Shown here: piece by piece, positions 1 to 8,575 of the stretch
Layout: each line of letters starts with the position of its first letter
How positions within the stretch are numbered: position 1 is the stretch's first letter
NCBI GenBank assembly: GCA_937959375.1
Contig: CALGLS010000412.1
Span: 1 to 19,804, forward strand
DNA: 19,804 nt
Direction of reading: 5' to 3'
DNA from: an uncultured Saprospiraceae bacterium
GTDB lineage: Bacteria; Bacteroidota; Bacteroidia; Chitinophagales; Saprospiraceae
Notes under the pieces: generated by a model
What the model was told of the DNA's origin: nothing
Databases searched by the model: none
Seen by the model: only the letters and a program-made list of their open reading frames with translations
Position numbers and translations under genes: made by a program

Positions 1-3000
1 AGGATCAAATTGTCGAGCCACACCAAACCACTTAATCACTCGCTCTCCCATATCACCTGCATCAATGTGTATCAAATAGACACCACTTGCAACAGGGATA
101 TTTTTGCTATTTTTCAAATCCCATTCAACGTCTGGCGTATACTGAGAAATGTCAAGTGCAGGGTTGTTTCGAGTATTTGTAGGAACTCCTTGTGCATCAC
201 GCTTGTATTGACGGATAAATTTACCGTCTAGCGAGAATATAGTAACGGTACACTTCGCAGGCAGGTTGGTCACCTTTACTACGTTTGTAAATTGTGTCGT
301 TTCGTACGAAGAGAAACCATAGTAAGGATTAGGTACAACGTTGATCATATCTAATGCTGTGTCAATACCATCCTCATCCAATTCAGTAGCAGCAAGTCCT
401 TCAGTGCTGAATGAGTATGTTGGGTACCTATTGTTAATACCTGTACCTGTAAAGTCCTCATATGCATCCATATTATCTCCATCCTTGTACTTAGGTTGCT
501 GATCTCTAACATAAGGACGATCTACACGTAAACTCACCTTATAATCATTCGGAATCAAACCTTCACTTACAGGAAGTAAAGACACTCCTTCTGGTAATAT
601 TGGGAATGAAGTCCAAGTCACTTTTCTCAATTCTTTAACTCGCTTAATTGGATCACCATCCAGAATATTTGCATGAATTTTTGCACACTCATCGTATTGC
701 TCACGAGTAACATAAATAAAGTGCTGTCCTCCATCCATTATATTCAAAATGCCAAAGTTATTTAAACCAGCATCAACGAATCGTTGTGAAGTTGGGTTCC
801 AAATCATATCACGTCCTGTTGGATCTTCTTGAAATCCTCCTCTATCACAAACATTGCTGTAAATCTGTGGTTCTTCACAAGAGATCAATGAGTTCTCACC
901 AAAAAAGATATTCAATCGTTCACCAGTTTCTGGATCAATTGCATAACCAGGGAACCATCCCATACCTATTGTTCCGCTTCCATCATCCTTACCTTCTTTA
1001 TCAACAGATGGACTTTGACGAACGTCAAAATTCACTGCTCCTCCTTCTGTTTCAACTCTATCATCTGTTCCTGGGAGAGCAGCTGTAAGGTAGAAATTGT
1101 TTGCAGTTTCAACAACAACACATCGACTCCAATTATCTTTATTAGAAGTGAAAACGATGTCAACGTTATTAAGACTATCAAGTGGATTTCCAGAACGTAC
1201 AATATCAGAATTGGTATTAAGCCAAGCTGGAGTAATCATTCTAGGGTCTCCTACAATCTGTGGTTTCCAATCACAAAGTGTATAAGGTTTCCAATCTCCA
1301 TTACCAATAGATGATAGTGATTGAGTAGGATCCAAAAATTCATCACCTTCGTTTGGATCTGTTTTGATGAAATTATAGAAACCAGGGAAGCCCGAATTTT
1401 CTGGTACAGATGAATACCATTGATTCGTTTCTGCCTCTTCATAAGAAGTTTCAATTCCAATCAAACCGTTTGAATCATCTTCTTTGTCACCGACAAGATC
1501 AGTTTGAGAAAATGTTAAAGCAAAGCCATATTCAGCTAAAATTTGTTCATTGAAGTATGAAATGTCTCTTTCAGACTCAACTGTGTTGATAACAGTACCA
1601 TCTTCATCAAATTCACGCAGTACCCAGTTTGCATCTTCATCAATAATATTATCGTCTAAATTAGAATCAACTATTCTGACATCAAAGTCTGCCTCTTTCA
1701 AATCTAGTGGATTGTAAATCACTACACCAATTGGGCCTGAACCACCTTGGTAAGTTACTTTTCCGTCATCAGTTCCATCAAGAATAGCTTTTTCAGATTC
1801 TTCTGTTAATCGAATAAAGTTTTGACCAACTCCACGACCATCTAATCTTGTAATTTCAGGACCGTCACCAAAATCTGCATTAAGGGTACGATCAATAATT
1901 GGCCGAGGAATAACAGTATAGTAATCCGTTCCTGCTATTTTATCACCAATATTTCTTCGTCCTTGAATGTAGGGGCTTCTCTGACCAAACAGAGGAATAT
2001 CCGGATTAAAAGGTGTGTGCTCATTAAATCCATAAGCCACTGCTACGAAGTAATACTTCTTATGATTGACCAACTGACGATCTGAGGTTGCAAATAGATC
2101 TTCTGTAATTTTAAATAAATGCTTAGCTCCATCATTATTCGCATTCTCTACTTTTAATTCAGGAACCCAGAGCCCTGCAGGCCCTCCTGTTACATCTGCT
2201 GTTGGGTTCGGAACTGCAGTCCAATTATAGAGATCTAATACATTATTTCTCACATCAACCTGTGCAACCAACCTTGCTCTATCTGGATCATCAAGTTCTG
2301 AAACGTTTACGTCTGCCGCCGCTAATTGGAATAACTTATATCCTTCAAAAACGTAGGTACTGTCATCATTATCCACACCTGAAAAACGCAAATCATTTTC
2401 CTCATACAATTCGAATGCATTATTAGATAATAATGAATCGTTTGTAAATACAGCCACGATCTCACGATCTAATTCTACCCAATCAATGTTTGGTGCGTCA
2501 GGGCCATTAGGTAATACGAAACAATTATCAAATAGTGCCTGAGCTACATCATCGGCTGCCAATAAGTCTATAATATCTGGAGCTGGAGAAGCTATATTTG
2601 GCACCCAAACAACTCCAACAATTAATTCATTCACCGCACCTGGCTCTAGTCTAAAAGGACCAGAAGCTTGTACAGTACGACGGTCACCCGCAGGCAAGCC
2701 TTCTTGTGCCATACTCCATCCTCCGATCTCGTCAGGTGGAGAAGGAAAAGCAAATTTGGTTACTTGTGGATTTCCTGGATTATGCCCATCACCTCCAACA
2801 GTAAATGGTAAATCATCAACCCATGTACCTGACAAGTAATTATAGTACTGTGAAGCTGTTACAGGATCTCCTGTTCCTTGAGTAGCACCTAGACCATTAA
2901 AATATGTAAAGGAAGACATCCCTAATTCTAGAAGTGTATCCGGCTCTTGCATTGGAGCTGGGTTTATTAAAATAGAGTCAGGCCCGAAGAAAACCTTAGG

Positions 3001-4119
3001 AGCTATAGGCCCACGGAAATAATCAACTCCTAAAAGAGGTGTTTCATCTCCATAAGTATTTACTCCTCCTGGACAAGTAAAGCCAGGGTCTCCATCTGTA
3101 GCGTCTTGATTGTAGATATACATTAAACTACGCGACGTATCACAACCAATATAATCATCAACATAACAACCTAAATCTGGATCAACCCACATTGCAAAAT
3201 AGGTACTATCAATGGTTTCAATCGCTCTATTAATCAATTTATAGCGCATAAAGGTCATATCATTAACCTCATCACCCGTTTTGTAAGCGAAAGCTTGCAC
3301 TTGTACTTCCATACGGATCGGCGTTTCTGAGCCTGTTTCTGTATGTGTATTTCCTGCATCATTGTAAATCCAAAAAGTCATTTCATCTGGGTAGTAGATA
3401 TCTGGGCATCCTCTAATTTCAATGATTGGATAATCACCTTCAGTTGGATCATATAAACCATTTGCATCTGCATCATGAAAACCTGCAAGTCCTTGTTCGT
3501 TACCAGGTAGCTCAAAATCATATCCTCCAGTATCATTGAAAAATGGGTTTCCTCTAGCAGGCCAAAATCTAACTCCATCAGGAATTGTTTCTGGATCATA
3601 ATCTTGCCCACTTGTAGAAGCAACTGCATAATTCGCTAAGTGCTGATCAATTTCTTCTGCAGTTACTTGGAAAAACTCATCCCAATCCGCACAAGTATCT
3701 TTGCTAGTTGTTCCAAATTCAGTTAAAGGGCCAGGCCAAAAATCAGTATTACCACTACCTGTACCATATTGTTGACAAGCAATCTTAAGATTACCTCCTT
3801 CATCAATTCCTCCCAGCCAAACTGCACCTGCAAAGATGGAAGAGACCTCAGGTAAACCAGATTCTTCATCAACCTTAGGAACGATGTACCGAGCATTAGT
3901 ACCGTCCCACCAAACGTCTCCACCTGTTAAAAGAGTCGTTCGTACATTATTTAGCGATTGATCTATAGCAGCTTGTGCTACATCACAATCTGATCGCAAA
4001 GTAGCAGAACTAACCGTATTCGTTTGACTCCCTTGCTGCTTAGGTCCAAGGTGTCCCATTGCAGGGAAGACAACTCCCAAGAGCAGGCCTACCATCAAAT
4101 ATTTAATAAAATTTCGCAT
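1..4119 (-). CDS. Large secreted surface protein with a type IX sorting-like C-terminus (partial, runs off left edge)
   Basis: The frame is open from an ATG at 4119 to the window edge, giving at least 1373 residues. The start gives a clear signal peptide (MRNFIKYLMVGLLLGVVFPAMG) with a basic N-terminus and hydrophobic core. The mature part is rich in Asp, Asn, Gly and aromatics, as in Bacteroidota surface proteins. It contains an acidic, possibly metal-binding stretch PDLGCYVDDYIGCD (residues 314-327), fibronectin-like pieces such as KKYYFVAVAYGF, and near the end NPYYGFSSYE (from residue 1264). That is followed by a FlgD-like/type IX sorting-like fold ending VASGVYLIHI and ERVIKWFGV. The true C-terminus lies only a little beyond the edge if this resembles its relatives. 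It follows the TonB-dependent receptor by 41 bp on the same strand, so the two are probably cotranscribed. Export through Sec and then type IX secretion is inferred. No enzymatic function is recognised. Confidence 0.85.
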   Translation of the reverse strand, partial: MRNFIKYLMVGLLLGVVFPAMGHLGPKQQGSQTNTVSSATLRSDCDVAQAAIDQSLNNVRTTLLTGGDVWWDGTNARYIVPKVDEESGLPEVSSIFAGAVWLGGIDEGGNLKIACQQYGTGSGNTDFWPGPLTEFGTTSKDTCADWDEFFQVTAEEIDQHLANYAVASTSGQDYDPETIPDGVRFWPARGNPFFNDTGGYDFELPGNEQGLAGFHDADANGLYDPTEGDYPIIEIRGCPDIYYPDEMTFWIYNDAGNTHTETGSETPIRMEVQVQAFAYKTGDEVNDMTFMRYKLINRAIETIDSTYFAMWVDPDLGCYVDDYIGCDTSRSLMYIYNQDATDGDPGFTCPGGVNTYGDETPLLGVDYFRGPIAPKVFFGPDSILINPAPMQEPDTLLELGMSSFTYFNGLGATQGTGDPVTASQYYNYLSGTWVDDLPFTVGGDGHNPGNPQVTKFAFPSPPDEIGGWSMAQEGLPAGDRRTVQASGPFRLEPGAVNELIVGVVWVPNIASPAPDIIDLLAADDVAQALFDNCFVLPNGPDAPNIDWVELDREIVAVFTNDSLLSNNAFELYEENDLRFSGVDNDDSTYVFEGYKLFQLAAADVNVSELDDPDRARLVAQVDVRNNVLDLYNWTAVPNPTADVTGGPAGLWVPELKVENANNDGAKHLFKITEDLFATSDRQLVNHKKYYFVAVAYGFNEHTPFNPDIPLFGQRSPYIQGRRNIGDKIAGTDYYTVIPRPIIDRTLNADFGDGPEITRLDGRGVGQNFIRLTEESEKAILDGTDDGKVTYQGGSGPIGVVIYNPLDLKEADFDVRIVDSNLDDNIIDEDANWVLREFDEDGTVINTVESERDISYFNEQILAEYGFALTFSQTDLVGDKEDDSNGLIGIETSYEEAETNQWYSSVPENSGFPGFYNFIKTDPNEGDEFLDPTQSLSSIGNGDWKPYTLCDWKPQIVGDPRMITPAWLNTNSDIVRSGNPLDSLNNVDIVFTSNKDNWSRCVVVETANNFYLTAALPGTDDRVETEGGAVNFDVRQSPSVDKEGKDDGSGTIGMGWFPGYAIDPETGERLNIFFGENSLISCEEPQIYSNVCDRGGFQEDPTGRDMIWNPTSQRFVDAGLNNFGILNIMDGGQHFIYVTREQYDECAKIHANILDGDPIKRVKELRKVTWTSFPILPEGVSLLPVSEGLIPNDYKVSLRVDRPYVRDQQPKYKDGDNMDAYEDFTGTGINNRYPTYSFSTEGLAATELDEDGIDTALDMINVVPNPYYGFSSYETTQFTNVVKVTNLPAKCTVTIFSLDGKFIRQYKRDAQGVPTNTRNNPALDISQYTPDVEWDLKNSKNIPVASGVYLIHIDAGDMGERVIKWFGVARQFDP

Positions 4120-4160
4120 ATCTATTATTTTTAAAAATTCTTAATTTATATTAGGTGACA

Positions 4161-7100
4161 CTAAAAGAAGAAAGATGCACCAAGGTACATTCTTCTTGGA
4201 AGTGTATAATTATTAGGGTTTAATACTCGCCAGCTATAAGAGTCAAGATATGACTGTTTCTTTGAATCAGGAATAACACTTAAGGCACCAACTCCTAAAT
4301 TAGAATTAAGGAATCCATCATCATCAGGAGATCCCGTAGAAGAATAAACATTAACAACATTTCTGAAGTCAAATACATTCTGTACACGGAAAAATACATT
4401 AAGACTTAATGGACGTTTACCATCTTTAGGTTTGTTCAGGTTAAATGTTTTGTCAATTCTTGCATTCACTGTAACGTTCCATGGCTTACGTGCTCCATTA
4501 ATTGCACCGACTGTTCCAGCACCACCTAAAAGACTAGGAACTTCTGTTACCGTATATGGACGACCTGAAACGGTTACTGCTTGTATGTTAATACCAGTCT
4601 TTGCAAAAACATCTTTACCAAACCATCTTGGTCCGTTATACTTTTTACCAGAAGCATATCTATAATCTACAGAAGTTACGATACGGTGACGTTCGTCAAA
4701 GTTCAGCGGATATAAGTAACGAAGGTTTCCGTTCGTCGTTAGACCACGTTGTGATTCAGCATCAGAACCTGTACCTTCCGCAAACTGTAGTGTATAGTTA
4801 ACAGAAGCTTGAATGTTACCTGTTCTTCTTAAATCATATTGTAGCGTAAAACCTTTTACTGTACCAAAATCAAGGTTACCAAAAGAAGTGTAGCTACCAA
4901 TTACTGCTACTTGCTGATATGTTCTCAACTGAATCATATCACGCATTTCTTTGTAGTAAGCTGCAACCTTTAAAGCTGAAGAGTTTGATAATTTTTGTTG
5001 GAATCCAACTTCATAATCAACTGTTCGCTCAGGACGAAGGCTTGCGTTACTTTCAGGAGCACGTTGATCGTAGAAGTAGTAATAATCCAATGGTGTCACT
5101 AAGTTATTACCTTGTGGACGCTGCACTAGAATGTCATAGTGTGCGAAGAAGTTGGCTGCATCAGAAATCGGGAACGAGAATGCTAAACGAGGCATTACAT
5201 TAATCTGTGGCTTGTAATCTTCGAAAGAATTGCTGGTATCGTAACCATCATCCTTAATGGATTTACCTGGCTCCTTTAAAGCAGGGAATACTGGCTCACC
5301 ACCAAAAATTAAACGACCGCTATTCACTTGAGTTCCATTCTCGTCATACCAAGTATCACCATCTCTAAATGCCTTAATCTTCGCTAGATTACCATTATCA
5401 AGATATACTTTATAATCACCTTCAACTGCACCAGGAATTTCTTTTCCTTCATAGATTTCATTGGCAAAGACTTCATCAGCGCTCTGAACCTCATAAAGAG
5501 AATAAGGATCTTTCATGATCTTAGTATTCGCATCAAATCGGTCTACACGTACACCTAAACGTAAGATGACATCTTTGAATGTAAATTTATCTTGAAGATA
5601 AACAGCCAAATAGTTCGGTTGGTTAGCTGGAACTAAAAAAGATCGAACACCATCTTCATCTTTTGCAGAGAAAAAATCATCAAATGTTACATCATTACCA
5701 AGTTTCTTTCCTGTATGATCAAATCCATAGTAGTCAATCAAGTTGTTGAAGGCAGATAGTTCTGAAGGCGCAAACATGTCTAGAGACAAATCACTCGGAT
5801 CTATACCCTGAACATTTACATATTCCTCCAAGGCAATATTATTTACATCTCGAACTCTTCTGAAAAATCGTGATCCTGTGGCTTCAGTAGTCCGATTAGC
5901 AAACTGAGGAATCATTCCAGTTGGAGACTCTAGTGTCCCTATTACAAGTGTATCTAAACCAATAATGTGTACATCATTCGTATTTTGACGAGCTACTTCC
6001 CAAAGGCTAAAAGGAGCAAGGAAGAAGTTACGTTCAATTCGTTGTTCAAAAGTCAACCCAAATTGAATGGAGTGACGTCCTTTTTCAGAACCACCAGGCA
6101 ACAAATCAAAAGAAACGCTAGCATTCGCTGTATATAGATCAACTTGATTCTTATTATATTGGTTGTAAACAGCACCTGCAGTAGTATGAAAGTCATCGTA
6201 CATCGTAATTGGCGTATCGTACTGTCCATTTCGAATTGCAAAGTCATTTTCATTTCCAACGTCTACTGAATTATTGAAATTAGCTAGCACTTCATTCGCT
6301 GCATTATCCGGGTTATATCCCAAAAAATTTCGCGTATAATCCACATGTTCTGAAATAAATTCTCCTGTAGGTTGTCCCGTCTCTGGATCAAAAAGAGCCC
6401 TTGTTTCAATAGTAGGAACCCAGTCAATATCAAATTCTCCTACATGACCGTAATCAAAAAACCGATCCTCATGACGAGGATCAAATCGAGTTGTTTTACC
6501 TTGTTCATATCCAAATTGTAAAATGTACTGTGCATTTTGAATAAAAGAAGTTTTCTTAGCGGCCTCTTCACCATCTTCTACATTTACTCCTCCACCTAAA
6601 CGGTGACGGAAACGAAGATTTGCTCTGTATCTATCGGTGTAGTTGGTAGGGTTGTTATGCGTATTCATTAAACGCCAGCTTGCAAAAGGCGTAAATTTAT
6701 TTTGTTGATCAACATAAGCACCTGTAAGTGTAATATCTACGTTCTTACTTAGACGAGCATCAATTTTACCTGTGATATTTAGAATTGCAGATTCTTCATT
6801 AGGACGGAATCCTTGCGTACGTACATCTTCATTGGTCAAACGTTCAGCTGCGATAACTTTTCCAGCTGCGCCGTTTTCTACTGGGTTTGCTTCTATTTCT
6901 GCTAGTTTTTCATCCTTGATAACAAATACATCCGTTGCTGGTGCATCATCATCTTTACGAGCAATGTAACTACCAGAGAAACGGAAACCAATAATAGATT
7001 CTCCACTTTTCTTTTTAAGGATTGGTCCACTTATGAAAGCTCTAAAGTCATTGTAACCATAGTCATCCAAAAATTCAGAAGTCTCGACTTCAACACCTCC

Positions 7101-7793
7101 AGAGAAAGTTGAAGAAGGCCCCTTCGTTGTAATAGAGATGACACCACCCGTTACGTCACCGTAGTTGGCTGGTATACCACCTGTGATTACTTGCAACTGC
7201 TCGATATCTGTTGATTGGACTGCATTCGCGTTTACACGAATACCATCTACATAAACATCTGTACCGTTTGCTCTAGAACCTCTTACAGAGATATCATCTC
7301 CTTCATCTAGCTGCGAAAGACCTGCAGTAGAAGCGGCTAATGCTCCGATATTTTTTGTTGGAAGTTTTGAAATTTCCTCTGCAGTTTTAATACCACCTTG
7401 CGTCGTATTATCTTGTTCAATTAGAGGAACTTTAAATTCTGTTACCACAATTTCGTCAAGGTCTACACCTCCACCGCCTTCGCCCAGTTGGACATCTAGC
7501 TTGTTAGCTTGGCCTGACTTAATGATTACACCTGTAACTCTTTTAGGTCCATAACCGATGTAAGAAACTTCTACATCGTAATTACCGGGATCTATTTTGA
7601 TACTGTAATTACCAGTGAAATCTGTACTCGCCCCGGTAGCTAGTACGCCTTCTTTGTACAATGTAACGTTTGCACCAATCAGTTCCTCTCCGGTCTCACT
7701 ATCTGTGATTTTACCTGCGAGAGAGGTTGTTTGGGCAAAAGTTATTGTACTGGTTAAAGCAAAAACCAGTGTGAGTAAAAAATAACGTGCCAT
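4161..7793 (-). CDS. TonB-dependent outer-membrane receptor with carboxypeptidase-like regulatory domain
   Basis: This is an outer-membrane beta-barrel protein for TonB-energised transport, 1210 residues long. Residues 1-20 are a signal peptide (MARYFLLTLVFALTSTITFA, then Q). Residues 24-103 form a carboxypeptidase-like regulatory/CarboxypepD_reg domain (AGKITDSETGEELIGANVTL, later GNYSIKIDPGNYDVEVSYIGY). EIVVTE at 114-119 resembles a TonB box. The plug follows at about 130-225, with ISVRGSRANGTDVYVDGIRV and NYGDVTGGVISITTKG. The rest is the barrel, ending in MYLGASFFF with the terminal Phe typical of BAM substrates. No SusD partner is visible, and the plug lacks the usual SusC hallmarks, so it is not called SusC. 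The downstream partner is the large secreted protein at 1-4119. The substrate cannot be read from the sequence. The start is supported by the signal peptide, and no Shine-Dalgarno is evident, as is usual in this phylum. Confidence 0.95.
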   Translation of the reverse strand: MARYFLLTLVFALTSTITFAQTTSLAGKITDSETGEELIGANVTLYKEGVLATGASTDFTGNYSIKIDPGNYDVEVSYIGYGPKRVTGVIIKSGQANKLDVQLGEGGGGVDLDEIVVTEFKVPLIEQDNTTQGGIKTAEEISKLPTKNIGALAASTAGLSQLDEGDDISVRGSRANGTDVYVDGIRVNANAVQSTDIEQLQVITGGIPANYGDVTGGVISITTKGPSSTFSGGVEVETSEFLDDYGYNDFRAFISGPILKKKSGESIIGFRFSGSYIARKDDDAPATDVFVIKDEKLAEIEANPVENGAAGKVIAAERLTNEDVRTQGFRPNEESAILNITGKIDARLSKNVDITLTGAYVDQQNKFTPFASWRLMNTHNNPTNYTDRYRANLRFRHRLGGGVNVEDGEEAAKKTSFIQNAQYILQFGYEQGKTTRFDPRHEDRFFDYGHVGEFDIDWVPTIETRALFDPETGQPTGEFISEHVDYTRNFLGYNPDNAANEVLANFNNSVDVGNENDFAIRNGQYDTPITMYDDFHTTAGAVYNQYNKNQVDLYTANASVSFDLLPGGSEKGRHSIQFGLTFEQRIERNFFLAPFSLWEVARQNTNDVHIIGLDTLVIGTLESPTGMIPQFANRTTEATGSRFFRRVRDVNNIALEEYVNVQGIDPSDLSLDMFAPSELSAFNNLIDYYGFDHTGKKLGNDVTFDDFFSAKDEDGVRSFLVPANQPNYLAVYLQDKFTFKDVILRLGVRVDRFDANTKIMKDPYSLYEVQSADEVFANEIYEGKEIPGAVEGDYKVYLDNGNLAKIKAFRDGDTWYDENGTQVNSGRLIFGGEPVFPALKEPGKSIKDDGYDTSNSFEDYKPQINVMPRLAFSFPISDAANFFAHYDILVQRPQGNNLVTPLDYYYFYDQRAPESNASLRPERTVDYEVGFQQKLSNSSALKVAAYYKEMRDMIQLRTYQQVAVIGSYTSFGNLDFGTVKGFTLQYDLRRTGNIQASVNYTLQFAEGTGSDAESQRGLTTNGNLRYLYPLNFDERHRIVTSVDYRYASGKKYNGPRWFGKDVFAKTGINIQAVTVSGRPYTVTEVPSLLGGAGTVGAINGARKPWNVTVNARIDKTFNLNKPKDGKRPLSLNVFFRVQNVFDFRNVVNVYSSTGSPDDDGFLNSNLGVGALSVIPDSKKQSYLDSYSWRVLNPNNYTLPRRMYLGASFFF

Positions 7794-8350
7794 ATAAATT
7801 TGTTTTAAAAAAAATTGACATTAAAGAACTTGTTTAAAGTTTTTGATTTTGAGTGCAAACGATATGCATTTAACACCTATAATCAAAAGCTTGAAAAAGT
7901 CAGTTTAGATTCGCAAAAAAAATGAGGCACAATGTTAAGAAAATTAACAGATTTATCAAAGAAAAACCTCTGTGCCTTTGTCTGTGTTTTGACAGATTAA
8001 AATAGCTTAGTTAGCTAAGTGTCGTTCAACTGTCTAGTCGCCTTACTATGTTGCTGTGTTTAATTCGCAATTTACAGGTATTCTGTTTAGTCTCTTTTCA
8101 GTAAAAATCATATGAAATCGAAAATTTTCATATAACTATGCTTTCTAATATCGGTAGCTAAAGTCAAAATCGATTGGGCTTGAAATTGCTTTTTACTATA
8201 CTCAAGCGGTGCAAAGTGGTCCTAGAACGACTTTGTGAACACAAGTTATTTATTTTCCTATGTATTACATTGCCGGATTAAGTAAATAAGTCAGGTTTCT
8301 AAATCAGTGAATTCAATAAAGAACTTAATCTCCGAAACTAAAATGCCTTT

Positions 8351-8366
8351 ATAAACAATTGTTTAT
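8351..8366. repeat. Perfect 16-bp palindrome, operator-like
   Basis: ATAAACAATTGTTTAT is fully self-complementary. It sits in non-coding DNA between the receptor (start at 7793) and the 3' end of the dehydrogenase gene. A dyad of this size without a loop is more like a dimeric regulator site than a transcript hairpin. AT-rich DNA produces such dyads by chance more readily, so its role is uncertain. Confidence 0.4.
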
Positions 8367-8512
8367 TAAGATATTATATTTCTATACCTTTTTATAAAGT
8401 CTGTATTTAAAATCGGCTTTTCGTGAAAAACTATGACTATGGGATGTCGCCAAATAGCCTTTAAGAAGTTGCTTAAAGATTTCAAAAATGCTTGCGAAAT
8501 AATCTTTTCAAG

Positions 8513-8534
8513 CCCGTCTGGCCAGCCGGACAGG
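8513..8534. repeat. Short GC-rich imperfect palindrome, possible dispersed mini-repeat
   Basis: The sequence CCCGTCTGGCCAGCCGGACAGG folds on itself around a central GGCCAGCC, with one G-T pair and one mismatch. It is markedly GC-rich in AT-rich surroundings, which suggests an inserted or mobile mini-palindrome. It resembles in style the CCTGCCGGTCGGCAGG palindrome at 13508-13525. It lies beyond the terminator of the dehydrogenase gene and has no T-run of its own. Confidence 0.5.
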
Positions 8535-8539
8535 TACTT

Positions 8540-8572
8540 AAAAAATTTCCTAATGCTTCTCTTAGAGGAAAT
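8540..8572 (-). terminator. Rho-independent terminator of the dehydrogenase gene
   Basis: Reading leftwards, the stem ATTTCCT (8572-8566) pairs with AGGAAAT (8551-8545), and the transcript then continues into a run of Ts (8545-8540 on the plus strand as As). The stem starts three bases after the TAA stop of the dehydrogenase gene. The stem is AU-rich, so efficiency is uncertain. Confidence 0.5.
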
Positions 8573-8575
8573 AGT

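Larger units (their letters stand above)
7794..8539. other. Long non-coding region upstream of the TonB-dependent receptor, rich in short hairpins
   Basis: I find no convincing gene here. The stretch is AT-rich and holds several short dyads: 7925-7931 with 7971-7977 (AGGCACA/TGTGCCT), enclosing 7934-7948 (GTTAA/TTAAC); 7982-7996 (TCTGT/ACAGA); 8006-8019 (CTTAG/CTAAG); 8110-8133 (ATATGAAA/TTTCATAT); 8212-8235 (CAAAGT/ACTTTG); and a perfect 16-bp palindrome at 8351-8366. The receptor promoter must lie here, reading leftwards, but no perfect TAnnTTTG octamer is present on the minus strand. The near half may be a long, structured 5' leader of the receptor mRNA or a small RNA. That is inference. 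Confidence 0.5.

Noticed and set aside
4120..4160. A terminator or promoter between the receptor and the large secreted protein
   Set aside because: The 41-bp gap is AT-rich with no stem and no TAnnTTTG octamer, so cotranscription is the simpler reading.
4161..7793. Calling the receptor SusC with a SusD partner
   Set aside because: The downstream protein has no SusD features and no lipoprotein signal; it has a plain signal peptide and a sorting-like C-terminus. The receptor is therefore called only a TonB-dependent receptor.
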